From NCBI RefSeq assembly GCF_019392245.1, contig NZ_JAHXRL010000001.1:62001-126000 (forward strand): a DNA stretch of 64,000 bases. The letters are read 5' to 3'. Every line of letters begins with the position of its first letter. The first letter of the stretch is position 1. The notes under the pieces are model-generated. The model did no database searches. It was given only the letters and a program-made list of their open reading frames with translations, and was not told the DNA's origin. The position numbers were made by a program, and so were the translations under genes. This document shows positions 54,222 to 64,000 of this stretch, in pieces. Origin of the DNA: Sulfitobacter sp. CW3. Its GTDB lineage: Bacteria; Pseudomonadota; Alphaproteobacteria; Rhodobacterales; Rhodobacteraceae.

Positions 54222-57200
54222 CTACTCCAACTCTACCAGCAAATCCTTGGCGTCGATCTGGCCGCCGGGGGCGACATGCACCGCTTTGACCACCGCATCG
54301 CGGTCCGCGTGAATGCCGGTTTCCATCTTCATCGCCTCGATTGTCAGCAATAGATCGCCCGCTTTGACCTGCTGGCCCACAACTGCACCGACTGATGCCA
54401 CAACGCCCGGCATTGGTGCGCCGATGTGGTTTGGATTGCCGGATTCAGCCTTGGGTCGCTGGGCTGTGGTGGCTTTGACCAGACGGTTTGGCACACGTAC
54501 GACACGGGGCTGACCGTTAAGTTCAAAGAACACTTTGACCTCGCCATCCTCGTTGGTTTCGCTCAGCGCTTGCAGGCGGATTTCCAGCGTTTTGCCGGGG
54601 TCGATTTCGGCGGTAATTTCCTCGCCCGGTTCCATCCCGTAAAAGAACGTGCGTGTCGGCAATACGCGCACGGGGCCATAGGTCCGGTGACGGCCCATGT
54701 AATCAAGGAAAACCTTGGGATACATCAGATAGCCTGACAGATCGTCGTCTTCGACATCGGCCCCTTCAAGCTGCTCTTTCAGATCGGCGCGGGTGGCCTC
54801 AAGATCGGTGGGGGGCAGATGCGCGCCGGGGCGTTCGGTATTGGGTTTTTCGCCCTTCAAGATCTTGTTCACGATGCCCGCAGGGAACCCACCCGGAGGT
54901 TGACCCAGATTGCCGCGCATCATGTCGATGACGCTATCAGGAAAGGACATTTCCGCATCGGGGGCTTCGACTTGGTCACGGGTCAACCCTTGGGACACCA
55001 TCATCAGCGCCATGTCACCCACGACCTTTGAGGATGGTGTGACTTTGATGATATCGCCGAACATCTGGTTGACGTCGGCATAGGTTTTGGCGACCTCGGG
55101 CCAGCGGTCGTCCAGCCCCATCGACGCGGCCTGCGCCTTGAGGTTGGTGAACTGGCCACCGGGCATTTCGTGCAGGTACACTTCGGAAGATGGGGCCTGC
55201 ATGCCGGTTTCAAACGCTGCGTATTCGCCGCGCACTTCTTCCCAATAGTTTGAAATCTCGCGCACTGCGTCCATCGACAGGCCGGTGTCGCGGTCGGTGT
55301 GTTTCAATGCCTCGACGACAGAGCCCAGCGTGGCCTGCGATGTGTTGCCCGACAGTGCGTCCATGGCACAATCAACCGCATCGACGCCCGCCTCGGACGC
55401 GGCCATGATCGTGGCGATGGCAACACCAGCAGTGTCATGGGTGTGGAAGTGGATCGGCAACCCAACCTGGGATTTCAACGCTTTGATCAGCACCTTGGCG
55501 GCGTTTGGTTTCAACACACCTGCCATGTCTTTCAGACCCAGCACATGGGCACCGGCGGCCTTCAGCTCTTTGCCCATAGAGACATAGTATTTCAGGTCGT
55601 ATTTGGCGCGGTCGGGGTCAAAGATATCGCCGGTATAGCAAATCGTGCCTTCGCAAATCTTGCCGTTATCGATCACGGCATCCATCGCAACGCGCATGTT
55701 TTCAACCCAGTTCAGGCTGTCGAACACGCGGAAGACATCCACACCCTCGGTCGCGGCGACGCGCACGAATTCCTGCACGACGTTGTCGGGGTAATTGGTA
55801 TAACCGACGCCGTTCGACCCGCGCAGCAACATCTGGGTCATCACGTTGGGAATTGCGGCGCGCAGGTCGCGCAGGCGCTGCCACGGGCATTCCTGCAAAA
55901 ACCGGTATGCCACGTCGAATGTCGCGCCGCCCCAGCATTCCATCGAGAATAGCGATGGCAGATTGGCGGCATAGGCGGGGGCGACCTTGATCATGTCATG
56001 GCTGCGCATCCGCGTCGCGAGCAGGGATTGATGCCCGTCGCGCATGGTGGTGTCGGTGATCAGCAACTGGCGCTGTTGGCCCATCCAGTCGGCAACCGCT
56101 TGCGGGCCTTTTTGTTCTAGCAGGTTGCGGGTGCCCATCTGCGGCTCGGCCTTTGGCGCGGGCGGCATGGGGGCACGCACGGTGGCTGCGGGACGCTCAA
56201 AGCCTTTGGTCTCGGGGTGCCCGTTCACTGTGATGTCGCCAATATAAGTCAGCACCTTGGTCGCGCGGTCGCGGCGCTTTTTAAAGGTGAACAGTTCAGG
56301 CGTCTGGTCGATGAATTTGGTGTGGTAGGTATTGTCGAGGAACGTCGGGTGTTTCAGTAGGTTTTCCACAAAGGCGATGTTGGTGCTGACGCCACGGATA
56401 CGGAATTCACGCAAGGCGCGGTCCATGCGGGCAATCGCCTGTTCGGGGGTTTGCGCCTTGGCTGTGACCTTGACCAGCAAGCTGTCATAATAGCGTGTGA
56501 TCACCCCGCCGGAATAGGCGGTGCCGCCGTCCAGACGGATGCCCATGCCCGTTGCCTCGCGAAAGGCGGTGATACGACCATAGTCGGGAATAAAGTTGTT
56601 TTGCGGGTCTTCGGTCGTGATGCGGGTTTGTAGGGCATGGCCGTTCAATTGCACATCGGCTTGGCTGGCTTTGCCCGTTGCCTCTGCGATGGTTTTGCCC
56701 TCGGCGATCAGGATTTGCGCCCGCACAATATCAATGCCGGTGACTTCTTCGGTCACGGTGTGTTCGACTTGCACACGTGGATTGACCTCGATGAAATAGA
56801 ATTTGTCGTCTTCCATATCCATGAGGAATTCGACGGTGCCGGCGCATTCGTAATTCACATGGGCGCAGATTTTGCGGCCCAGATCACAAATTTCGGTGCG
56901 CTGTTCTTCGGTCAGATAGGGGGCAGGCGCGCGTTCAACGACCTTTTGATTGCGGCGCTGGACAGAACAATCGCGTTCAAACAGGTGGTAAATCTCGCCG
57001 TGCTTGTCGCCCAGAATTTGCACCTCGACGTGGCGGGCCTTGATGATCATCTTTTCAAGATAACCCTCGCCATTCCCAAAGGCCGCTTCGGCCTCGCGGC
57101 GACCCTCGAGGACTTTTTCCTCAAGCTCTTTTTCGGAATTGATTGCCCGCATGCCACGCCCGCCGCCGCCCCAAGACGCCTTGAGCATCAAGGGATAGCC

Positions 57201-57662
57201 AACTTCGGCCGCCTGTTTGCGCACCAGATCCATGTCGTCGCCCAAGACGTCGGTGGCGGGAATGACCGGCACGCCAGCCTCGATTGCGACGCGGCGCGCG
57301 CTGGCCTTGTCACCCAAGGCGCGCATGGTTTCGGCGCGCGGCCCGATAAAGGTAATGCCGTTTTGTTCGCAAGCATCCACAAAATCGGGGTTTTCTGACA
57401 GCAATCCATAGCCCGGATGGATCGCATCCGCGCCCGACGCTTTGGCCACGCGGATGATCTCGTCGATGCTTAGGTAGGCCGCAACGGGGCCAAGCCCTGC
57501 GCCAATCCGGTACGCTTCGTCAGCCTTGAAGCGGTGCAGGCCCAGCTTGTCCTCTTCTGCAAAGACGGCGACCGTCTTTTTTCCCATTTCATTTGCTGCC
57601 CGCATGATGCGGATGGCAATCTCACCACGGTTGGCGATCAGGATTTTTTTGAAGTCGGTCAT
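54222..57662 (-). CDS. pyc: Pyruvate carboxylase
   Basis: Forms oxaloacetate from pyruvate, bicarbonate and ATP, feeding the TCA cycle. It has 1146 residues: biotin carboxylase (start MTDFKKILIANRGEIAIRIM, ATP loop GGGGRGMR), carboxyltransferase barrel (LLITDTTMRDGHQSLLATRM) and a C-terminal biotin domain with the biotinyl Lys1112 in IEAMKMETG. The full set of domains indicates an active enzyme. The VOC gene lies four bases past the 3' end on the same strand. Confidence 0.98.
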   Translation of the reverse strand: MTDFKKILIANRGEIAIRIMRAANEMGKKTVAVFAEEDKLGLHRFKADEAYRIGAGLGPVAAYLSIDEIIRVAKASGADAIHPGYGLLSENPDFVDACEQNGITFIGPRAETMRALGDKASARRVAIEAGVPVIPATDVLGDDMDLVRKQAAEVGYPLMLKASWGGGGRGMRAINSEKELEEKVLEGRREAEAAFGNGEGYLEKMIIKARHVEVQILGDKHGEIYHLFERDCSVQRRNQKVVERAPAPYLTEEQRTEICDLGRKICAHVNYECAGTVEFLMDMEDDKFYFIEVNPRVQVEHTVTEEVTGIDIVRAQILIAEGKTIAEATGKASQADVQLNGHALQTRITTEDPQNNFIPDYGRITAFREATGMGIRLDGGTAYSGGVITRYYDSLLVKVTAKAQTPEQAIARMDRALREFRIRGVSTNIAFVENLLKHPTFLDNTYHTKFIDQTPELFTFKKRRDRATKVLTYIGDITVNGHPETKGFERPAATVRAPMPPAPKAEPQMGTRNLLEQKGPQAVADWMGQQRQLLITDTTMRDGHQSLLATRMRSHDMIKVAPAYAANLPSLFSMECWGGATFDVAYRFLQECPWQRLRDLRAAIPNVMTQMLLRGSNGVGYTNYPDNVVQEFVRVAATEGVDVFRVFDSLNWVENMRVAMDAVIDNGKICEGTICYTGDIFDPDRAKYDLKYYVSMGKELKAAGAHVLGLKDMAGVLKPNAAKVLIKALKSQVGLPIHFHTHDTAGVAIATIMAASEAGVDAVDCAMDALSGNTSQATLGSVVEALKHTDRDTGLSMDAVREISNYWEEVRGEYAAFETGMQAPSSEVYLHEMPGGQFTNLKAQAASMGLDDRWPEVAKTYADVNQMFGDIIKVTPSSKVVGDMALMMVSQGLTRDQVEAPDAEMSFPDSVIDMMRGNLGQPPGGFPAGIVNKILKGEKPNTERPGAHLPPTDLEATRADLKEQLEGADVEDDDLSGYLMYPKVFLDYMGRHRTYGPVRVLPTRTFFYGMEPGEEITAEIDPGKTLEIRLQALSETNEDGEVKVFFELNGQPRVVRVPNRLVKATTAQRPKAESGNPNHIGAPMPGVVASVGAVVGQQVKAGDLLLTIEAMKMETGIHADRDAVVKAVHVAPGGQIDAKDLLVELE

Positions 57663-57771
57663 GGGGCCTCGCTTTAGTTACGCTGGGCTGGGCGCGGCGA
57701 CAGGGCCGGCCCGAGGGTTGTTGCGGCAGTGCAGCATTGTTGCGTTCTATTCCGACGGGGTGCAAGGAAGT

Positions 57772-58962
57772 TTATGCCTCCGGCGGGGATTTTAGGCCAG
57801 TTGGAAAGACAAAACGCTGATCAAGGTCGACCGGCGCGGGTAAGGCACTCAAGGATTTTGCGCCCATTTGGCCCATGTTTGCACCCATATCCTTGATGAA
57901 AATATCGATCAGATGGTCGATGCCCTGTGGCCCAAGGGCTGCAAGCGCATAGTGAAAGGCGCGGCCCATCATTACAAAATCAGCCCCAAGAGCGCGGGCG
58001 CGTAGAATGTCCAAACCGGTTTCGATGCCGCTGTCAAAGATGATCGGCAAAGTCGTGGCAGCACGGATCGCGGGCAGCATGTCGATAGACGCAGGCGCAC
58101 CGTCGAATTGCCGGCCCGCGTGGTTCGACACCCAAATGCCGTCTGCGCCGATGCCCTCGAGGGCGGTGGCATCTTCGGGGCGCAACACGCCTTTGATCAT
58201 GAGCGGCCCGTCCCACGCGTCGCGCAGCCATTTGACATAATCCCAGTCGGGCGAGGTGCGCAGCAGGTATCCAACATGTGCGGTTGAGGACAGGCCTTCG
58301 GTGCTGGTGCTTTTGTATTTATCCAGCATCCGCATATGCGGCATCCCGCGTCGTGCCATGCCCGCAGCCCAAGCAGGCCGCATTGCCACTTGGGCCAGCA
58401 AGCGGGGTGTCAGGCGGGGCGGGTTCGTCAGACCTGACCGCGTTTGCCGTTCGCGGCGGCTGGCCACGGGGACATCGACAGTCAGGATCAGTCCGTTGAA
58501 CCCAGCCGTTTTGGCGCGGTTCAACATATCGGTCCGGATGTCGGGGTCGCGCGGCGGGTACATCTGGAACCACGCGTTTTCGCCGACATGGGGGGCAAGG
58601 TCTTCGGGGCTTTGGGTTGCGACGGTTGACAGGCAATAGGGGATGCCCGCACGGGCGGCGGCGCGGGCAAGATGCCCCTCGGCATCGGGCCACATCAGGC
58701 CTGACATGCCAATCGGGGCAATCCCGAAGGGCAGGGGGAAATCAGTGCCGAACAGGGACGTCGACAAATCGGGGGCGAATTCTCCATGCAGGACCGATGG
58801 CATGAACCCGATCCGGTCCAGTGACTCGCGATTGCGGCGTTGGGTGGCCTCGGACCCTGTGGCGCTGCCCAGATATTCCCAGACAAACTTTGGGATCCGC
58901 CGTTTGGCGCGGCGGCGCAGGTCGGATAATTCGGGGTATTTTGTGTGTAAATCCATGGGCAT
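57772..58962 (-). CDS. lldD: FMN-dependent 2-hydroxyacid (L-lactate) dehydrogenase
   Basis: An FMN flavoprotein that oxidises L-lactate or a related 2-hydroxyacid to the keto acid. It has 396 residues. The catalytic His is in WVSNHAGRQFDGAPA and the substrate Tyr is in WFQMYPPRD; the FMN-phosphate region reads DSGIETGLDILRARALGADF. It starts MPMDLHTKYPELSDLRRRAK. LldD is the closest family name, though glycolate or mandelate oxidation cannot be excluded. It precedes pyc by 109 bases on the same strand, which fits lactate-to-oxaloacetate use. Confidence 0.85.
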   Translation of the reverse strand: MPMDLHTKYPELSDLRRRAKRRIPKFVWEYLGSATGSEATQRRNRESLDRIGFMPSVLHGEFAPDLSTSLFGTDFPLPFGIAPIGMSGLMWPDAEGHLARAAARAGIPYCLSTVATQSPEDLAPHVGENAWFQMYPPRDPDIRTDMLNRAKTAGFNGLILTVDVPVASRRERQTRSGLTNPPRLTPRLLAQVAMRPAWAAGMARRGMPHMRMLDKYKSTSTEGLSSTAHVGYLLRTSPDWDYVKWLRDAWDGPLMIKGVLRPEDATALEGIGADGIWVSNHAGRQFDGAPASIDMLPAIRAATTLPIIFDSGIETGLDILRARALGADFVMMGRAFHYALAALGPQGIDHLIDIFIKDMGANMGQMGAKSLSALPAPVDLDQRFVFPTGLKSPPEA

Positions 58963-59119
58963 ATTTGCTCAGGGCGTCGGGGTATTGTCCAGCGGCGTTT
59001 TGCGGTGAACAAGCTTTGCGGCAGACCGGATAAACGGGGCGAAATTCGGCGCATTGTCGCCAAGAACATTTTGCGAACGTGTCTTTCATTTGGGCGTTTG
59101 CCGCGCTAGGTTATCGCCC

Positions 59120-61540
59120 ATGAATGATTTCGACGAAATGGACGCCTTTGAGGGCGCATCTTTATCAGCGCGTGCCATGGCCGCGCGCCCGCAACCTTAT
59201 CTGGACGGGCTGAACCCTGCGCAGCGGGCTGCCGTTGAACAGATGGACGGGCCGGTATTGATGCTGGCGGGGGCGGGTACCGGCAAGACCAAGGCGTTGA
59301 CCGCGCGGATCGTGCATTTGATGAACACGGGCCGTGCCCGCCCGAACGAAATTCTGGCGGTGACATTCACCAACAAGGCCGCGCGCGAGATGAAAAACCG
59401 CGTCGGCGGCATGTTGGGCCAAAGCATCGAAGGCATGCCGTGGCTGGGTACGTTCCATGCGATCTGCGTCAAGCTGTTGCGCCGTCACGCGGAACTGGTG
59501 GGGTTGAAGTCGAACTTTACCATTCTGGACACGGACGACCAGCTGCGGCTGCTTAAACAGTTAATTCGGGCCGAAGAGATCGACGACAAACGCTGGCCCG
59601 CGCGGCTTTTGGCGGGGATTATTGATGGCTGGAAGAACCGCGCGCTGACACCTGACAAGGTGCCAAGCGCGGACGCGGGGTTGTACAACCACCGCGGCAC
59701 CGAGCTGTATGCGCAGTACCAAGCCCGCCTGAAAGAGCTGAACGCCTGCGATTTCGGCGATCTGCTGTTGCATATGGTGACGATTTTCCAGAACCACGAG
59801 GACCTGTTGAAGCAGTACCAGCGCTGGTTCAAATTCATTCTTGTGGACGAATACCAAGATACCAACGTGGCCCAATATCTGTGGCTGCGGTTGCTGGCGT
59901 CGGGGCATAAAAACATCTGTTGCGTGGGCGATGATGACCAGTCGATCTATGGCTGGCGCGGTGCCGAAGTGGGCAATATCCTGCGGTTCGAGACGGATTT
60001 CCCCGGGGCCCATGTGGTGCGGCTGGAACAGAACTATCGGTCTACCCCGCATATTCTGGCCGCTGCGTCGGGCGTGATTGCGGGCAACGAGGGCCGGCTG
60101 GGAAAGACGCTATGGACCGAAGCGCGCGACGGTGAAAAGGTCCGTCTGATCGGCCATTGGGACGGCGAGGAAGAAGCCCGCTGGATCGGGGACGAGATCG
60201 AATCCATGCAGCGCGGTACCCGTGATTTGCGGCAGTATTCGCTGGACGAGATGGCAATTCTTGTGCGTGCCTCGCACCAGATGCGCGCGTTCGAGGACCG
60301 GTTTTTGACTATTGGTCTGCCCTACCGTGTGATTGGCGGCCCGCGATTCTACGAGCGGCTCGAGATCCGGGACGCGATGGCATATTTCCGCGTCGTGACA
60401 TCGCCTGATGATGACCTCGCGTTCGAGCGGATTGTGAACACGCCTAAGCGCGGGCTGGGCGACAAAGCGCAGCAGAATATCCAGAAAACCGCCCGTGAAA
60501 ATGGCGTGAACCTTGTCGAGGGCGCGCGAATTTTGCTGGCCAATGGCGGGATTGGCGGCAAGGGTGCCGCGCAATTGCGGCTGTTGATTGACGGCATCGA
60601 ACGCTGGGGCGAGATGGCGCGCGGGCCACGCATTCGAACCGAGATTGACGATAACAGCGTGATCGACGATGGCGCGCCGACCGCCCGCTATGAATATGGC
60701 CCGCCCGAGATGAGCCATGTCGAGCTGGCACAGGTTATCTTGGACGAATCCGGCTATACGGGGTTCTGGCAGAACGACAAAACGCCAGAGGCACCGGGGC
60801 GGCTTGAGAACCTCAAGGAACTGGTCAAGGCCTTGGAACAGTTCGAGAATCTACAAGGTTTCCTTGAGCATGTCAGCCTGATTATGGACAATGAACAGGA
60901 CGGTGAGGGCGAGAAAGTGTCGATCATGACGCTGCACGCCGCGAAGGGGTTGGAATTCCCTGCCGTGTTCCTGCCCGGATGGGAGGATGGGCTGTTTCCG
61001 TCGCAACGGTCCATGGATGAAAGCGGCATCAAGGGCCTCGAGGAAGAGCGCCGTTTGGCCTATGTCGGCATCACCCGAGCCGAGGAAATCTGCACCATTT
61101 CATTCGCCGCAAACCGGCGGGTGTTCGGGCAATGGCAAAGCGCTATGCCGTCGCGGTTTATCGACGAATTGCCCGAGGAACATGTGGACGTTCTAACCCC
61201 GCCCGGCCTCTATGGCGGGGGTTTCGGGGCTGCGATGCCGAAATCTGATCTGCACGAAAAGGCCGCCGAGGCGAATGTTTACAATTCACCCGGGTGGCGG
61301 CGTCTGCAATCGCGCAGCAATGATCGCGGGATGAGCCAACCCAAGGAAACCCGCAATGTCACCATTGATATGGCGGCGGTCAGCAGTTTCACCATGGGCG
61401 AACGCGTGTTCCACCAGAAGTTCGGCTATGGCAATGTGATCGGGATCGAAGGCGACAAGCTGGAGGTCGAGTTCGAAAAAGCGGGTACTAAAAAGGTCGT
61501 GTCGCGGTTTTTGACGGGATCGGACGACGTACCGTTTTAA
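59120..61540 (+). CDS. UvrD/PcrA-family superfamily 1 DNA helicase
   Basis: An 806-residue 3'-5' helicase for repair and replication restart. Walker A is MLAGAGTGKTKALTARI, then VDEYQDTN, CCVGDDDQSIYGWRGA, VRLEQNYRST and MTLHAAKGLEFPAVF. The C-terminal end is a Tudor-like tail, FHQKFGYGNVIGIEGDKLEV. The ATG at 59120 (MNDFDEMDAFEGASLSARAM) is chosen over an upstream in-frame codon at 59054. The alphaproteobacterial label UvrD or PcrA is not separable by eye. Confidence 0.95.
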   Translation: MNDFDEMDAFEGASLSARAMAARPQPYLDGLNPAQRAAVEQMDGPVLMLAGAGTGKTKALTARIVHLMNTGRARPNEILAVTFTNKAAREMKNRVGGMLGQSIEGMPWLGTFHAICVKLLRRHAELVGLKSNFTILDTDDQLRLLKQLIRAEEIDDKRWPARLLAGIIDGWKNRALTPDKVPSADAGLYNHRGTELYAQYQARLKELNACDFGDLLLHMVTIFQNHEDLLKQYQRWFKFILVDEYQDTNVAQYLWLRLLASGHKNICCVGDDDQSIYGWRGAEVGNILRFETDFPGAHVVRLEQNYRSTPHILAAASGVIAGNEGRLGKTLWTEARDGEKVRLIGHWDGEEEARWIGDEIESMQRGTRDLRQYSLDEMAILVRASHQMRAFEDRFLTIGLPYRVIGGPRFYERLEIRDAMAYFRVVTSPDDDLAFERIVNTPKRGLGDKAQQNIQKTARENGVNLVEGARILLANGGIGGKGAAQLRLLIDGIERWGEMARGPRIRTEIDDNSVIDDGAPTARYEYGPPEMSHVELAQVILDESGYTGFWQNDKTPEAPGRLENLKELVKALEQFENLQGFLEHVSLIMDNEQDGEGEKVSIMTLHAAKGLEFPAVFLPGWEDGLFPSQRSMDESGIKGLEEERRLAYVGITRAEEICTISFAANRRVFGQWQSAMPSRFIDELPEEHVDVLTPPGLYGGGFGAAMPKSDLHEKAAEANVYNSPGWRRLQSRSNDRGMSQPKETRNVTIDMAAVSSFTMGERVFHQKFGYGNVIGIEGDKLEVEFEKAGTKKVVSRFLTGSDDVPF

Positions 61541-61602
61541 GGCGAGGGCTTGGTTCATAGGGCGCGGCAGATGCAGCGCCCTATGATTATGTCAGTAGCG
61601 GT

Positions 61603-62976
61603 TTAGCCCAGAACGGATGTCACGGCCTGATGGGTCGCGGCCACAACCTGATCTGCCTCGTCTTTGGTCAAGCAGAACGGCGGGGCGAAGCCCAAAATGT
61701 CGCCTTGGGGCATGGCGCGGGCGATCACATTGCTTTGCTCTAGCAGTTTGCCTGCGATCTGCGGCCCGATTTTATCGCCTGCATCATAGAAAGTGCGGCT
61801 GTCTTTATCGGCCACAAATTCGACCGCACACAGCATGCCTTCGCCGCGCACGTCGCCCACATGGGGATGATCGGCAAGGGCCGCGCGCATCTGGGTGTTC
61901 AGATATGTGCCCACGGTGCCTGCGTTTTCGACCAAACCCAATTTGTCGATCAGTTCGAGGTTGGCCACCCCTGCAGCAGCCCCGATGGGATGTGCCGAAT
62001 AGGTCCAGCCATGGCCGATGGGGCCGTTCTCATCTGTGCCTTTTTCCAGCACCGCCCACATTTTGTCAGACACAATCGACCCGGACAGCGGCGCATAGGC
62101 CGATGTCAAACCCTTGGCGATGGTGATCAGATCGGGGCGCATGCCATAGTGATCGGACCCAAACATGGTGCCCAAACGGCCAAAGCCGGTGACGACTTCA
62201 TCTGCGACCAGCAGAATATCGTGACGGTCCAGCACTTCTTGGATGGCGGGCCAATAGCCTGCGGGCGGGGGCACGATGCCGCCAGTGCCCAGCACGGGTT
62301 CACCGATAAAGGCAGCGATGGTGTCGGCCCCTTCGGCGTGAATCATCGCCTCAAGCTCGGACACGCAATGGGCGACGAATTCGCTTTCGCTTTGGTCCTG
62401 ATTCTTGCGCTGGAAATAGAACGGTGCCTCGGTGTGGATGACCTGCGCGAGGGGCAGATCGAACTTCTTGTGGAACAGATCCAGACCTGTCAGCGATCCG
62501 GTCATCAGGCCCGAACCGTGATAGCCACGCCACCGCGAGATGATCTTTTTCTTCTTCGGGCGACCCAGTATGTTGTTGTAATACCAGATCAATTTGATGT
62601 TGGTCTCGTTCGCATCGGACCCGGACATGCCGAAATAGACCTTGGACATGTGATCGGGCGCGCGGTCCATCACCATCTTGGCTAGGGTAATCGACGCCTC
62701 GGTGCCGTGGCCGACATAAGAATGGTAATAGGCCAGCTCTTTCGCCTGATCGGCGATGGCTTCGGCGATCTCGGGGCGGCCATAGCCGACGTTCACGCAA
62801 TACAAACCGGCGAATGCGTCCAGCATTCGGTTACCGTCGCGGTCTTCGATATGAACGCCAGACGCGGTTTTGATCACGCGTTGCGGGATGTTGCCCCGTG
62901 CGAATTCAGCCAGATGGGTCGAGGCGTGAAAGAAATTCTCGCGGTCCCATTGTTCAAGATTATCATTATGTCGCAT
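61603..62976 (-). CDS. Class III omega-aminotransferase
   Basis: A PLP-dependent transaminase of 457 residues that likely moves an amino group from an omega-amine or amino acid to pyruvate. The PLP Lys is in [15 protein letters not shown] and the PLP-stacking region in [20 protein letters not shown]. It starts [20 protein letters not shown]. Many Roseobacter homologues are annotated as putrescine, beta-alanine or taurine transaminase; the exact substrate is not inferable here. It lies opposite to the helicase, converging with it. Confidence 0.9.
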   Translation of the reverse strand: MRHNDNLEQWDRENFFHASTHLAEFARGNIPQRVIKTASGVHIEDRDGNRMLDAFAGLYCVNVGYGRPEIAEAIADQAKELAYYHSYVGHGTEASITLAKMVMDRAPDHMSKVYFGMSGSDANETNIKLIWYYNNILGRPKKKKIISRWRGYHGSGLMTGSLTGLDLFHKKFDLPLAQVIHTEAPFYFQRKNQDQSESEFVAHCVSELEAMIHAEGADTIAAFIGEPVLGTGGIVPPPAGYWPAIQEVLDRHDILLVADEVVTGFGRLGTMFGSDHYGMRPDLITIAKGLTSAYAPLSGSIVSDKMWAVLEKGTDENGPIGHGWTYSAHPIGAAAGVANLELIDKLGLVENAGTVGTYLNTQMRAALADHPHVGDVRGEGMLCAVEFVADKDSRTFYDAGDKIGPQIAGKLLEQSNVIARAMPQGDILGFAPPFCLTKDEADQVVAATHQAVTSVLG

Positions 62977-63600
62977 GGTCTTACCCTTCAACTCTGGCGG
63001 CGCGCCGCCTGTTCATTTGATTGGAGCCGGTTGCACGCGCGGGGCCAACAGAGGCCGGAGTGTGAGCAGAACGGCTCCGCTCACCCAAGCAGCAGCGCGC
63101 AATGCCTTTATTGCCAAGGTAATAGGCAGGTTTAACCACGGCTGAATGGCAAAACCAACAGATATTTCGGCGGGTGTCATTTTTGGGATCGTTGTTGGCC
63201 GGGGTTGCCCAGGAAACAGGCTGAACAGGGGTAGGGGTGATGCTGGCGCTGGTTTTCTGACCTGTTACCGCGTTCGCATGTTTTCTTGTGGATGGTTAAG
63301 GTCTGCTTTGAGCCCATTGTGTGGATTTGGTTTTCTCGCTGCATGCGCTCGCAGCGTGGAAAATGCTGCGTCAGCGTAAAATTCGGTGCTGCCGCGCGGC
63401 GGGAAAACTAGCCATTCGTGCAGAGTGCAGCAGGGATCAGGGGTCGAATTCACAGACTGCGGGACAAAGTAGACGTTCACTGCAAGTGCGCCAATGTCCG
63501 GTTCGGCGAACTGTTCAACAATCAATCGATAGTTTGATAGAACATATTCAGAGGAGTGTGCGAACCAAACCTTTCATTATCATCGCAGGACCAGCGGGGT
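62977..63600. other. 624-base stretch without a recognisable gene
   Basis: Between the aminotransferase start and the TetR-type gene end. The left part should hold the aminotransferase promoter, and two hairpins occur there: GTGAGC pairs with GCTCAC at 63062-63084, and an imperfect one centres on 63116. A minus-strand frame at 63265-63525 (ending PQENMRTR) has no domain I know and an odd composition. The right third is A+T-richer than the surroundings. It looks like intergenic or relic sequence rather than a working gene. Confidence 0.45.
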
Positions 63601-64000
63601 TCAGTGAGAGACGTTCGAGCGCTGCACTGCAGATATATCAAGGTAACCCCGGCACAATGCCAACAATTGGATATGTAGCATCTTTACCATCTCGGGCTCG
63701 GCACCAAATTCGAAAACCGCTCTTGTGGTTCCGTTCATGGCCGTAAGCAGCGTGAACGCTATGTCCGGCAAGTTCTCAAAGGTAACATCCGGCGCGCTGC
63801 CGAGTAATGATACGCAGGCCGTCTGAAGGCTCTTGGCGGTTCCAAACCTCAGCTCATCAGTATCCAATTCGTCGGCAATTTTGTACAGCGCTCGTGTCAC
63901 ATCAGGGTGGCGTATCTTGATGTCGAGGAAGGCCGTGACCATGCCCTGCGTTATGTTGGCGATCGGTTCGTTCCAATGCCGGAAACACGCAGCCTCAAAC
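63601..64000 (-). CDS. TetR-family regulator, C-terminal part, cut by window edge
   Basis: The frame runs without a stop to the right edge, so the N-terminal DNA-binding domain lies outside. What is visible, about 132 residues, reads as a TetR ligand-domain: FRHWNEPIANITQGMVTAFL, IRHPDVTRALYKIADELD and ending AEPEMVKMLHIQLLALCRGY. The repeating helical pattern and the phrase FEFGAEPEM match TetR C-terminal domains. An in-frame ATG at 63942 would give only a fragment and is not the start. Target and ligand unknown. Confidence 0.7.
   Translation of the reverse strand, partial: FEAACFRHWNEPIANITQGMVTAFLDIKIRHPDVTRALYKIADELDTDELRFGTAKSLQTACVSLLGSAPDVTFENLPDIAFTLLTAMNGTTRAVFEFGAEPEMVKMLHIQLLALCRGYLDISAVQRSNVSH

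Noticed and set aside
63265-63525. 86-codon minus-strand frame
   Set aside because: No ribosome site, no domain, unusual composition. Treated as possible relic or repeat in the gap entry, not as a gene.

Overview
The window is about 60% G+C chromosomal sequence from an alphaproteobacterium, most probably a marine Rhodobacteraceae member (Roseobacter group). The signs are a TRAP transporter set, a fused NuoE/NuoF-type formate dehydrogenase beta subunit, MetZ behind a SAM-II riboswitch, FolE2, the folB-folP-glmM order, an adrenodoxin-type ferredoxin, and a small DUF1127 protein. No rRNA, tRNA, CRISPR array, insertion sequence or prophage is visible. It reads as ordinary core chromosome with a few lineage-specific genes.

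Layout. 1-8 kb: acetyl-CoA synthetase (cut by the left edge) diverges from a TRAP operon, followed by an AI-2E family permease and an aldehyde dehydrogenase. 8-16 kb: a peptidoglycan-binding lipoprotein, a ferredoxin with an FG-GAP-like exported protein, purD and xseA diverging, an AlkB-type membrane hydroxylase, and a formate dehydrogenase beta-type fusion without its alpha subunit. 16-22 kb: a periplasmic binding protein overlapping a hybrid histidine kinase, then ftsY, a DMT permease and yciB. 22-29 kb: a glutathione transferase, SAM-II riboswitch with terminator and metZ, folE2, a DUF1127 protein, and trkH overlapping a ThDP enzyme. 29-35 kb: an exported SPOR/peptidoglycan-binding/degenerate-trypsin protein, then glyQ, a small membrane protein and glyS. 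35-42 kb: a pyruvate phosphate dikinase-like protein, a SleB hydrolase, and folB-folP-glmM. 42-50 kb: a PEBP-like protein, a DMT permease, ilvC facing two Lrp/AsnC regulators and a class V aminotransferase, a UbiH-type hydroxylase, a HAD nucleotidase and a GntR regulator. 49-58 kb: a membrane glycosyltransferase with an MshEN domain, carA, yqeY, DUF2244, a VOC protein and pyruvate carboxylase. 58-64 kb: an FMN 2-hydroxyacid dehydrogenase, UvrD/PcrA helicase, a class III aminotransferase and a TetR regulator cut by the right edge.

Working together. Central carbon genes recur (acs, pyc, the PPDK-like protein, the lactate dehydrogenase-like enzyme, TRAP uptake). Folate synthesis is split between folE2 and folB-folP. 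Methionine synthesis is under SAM control.

Most worth a second look are the SAM-II riboswitch with an extra GNRA hairpin, a hairpin that buries both Shine-Dalgarno and TTG start of the MshEN glycosyltransferase, a low-G+C in-frame island inside glyS, an exported protease-fold protein that has lost all three triad residues, the formate dehydrogenase beta fusion without alpha, and FolB with an unrecognised second domain. All calls come from reading the sequence; no database search was run.
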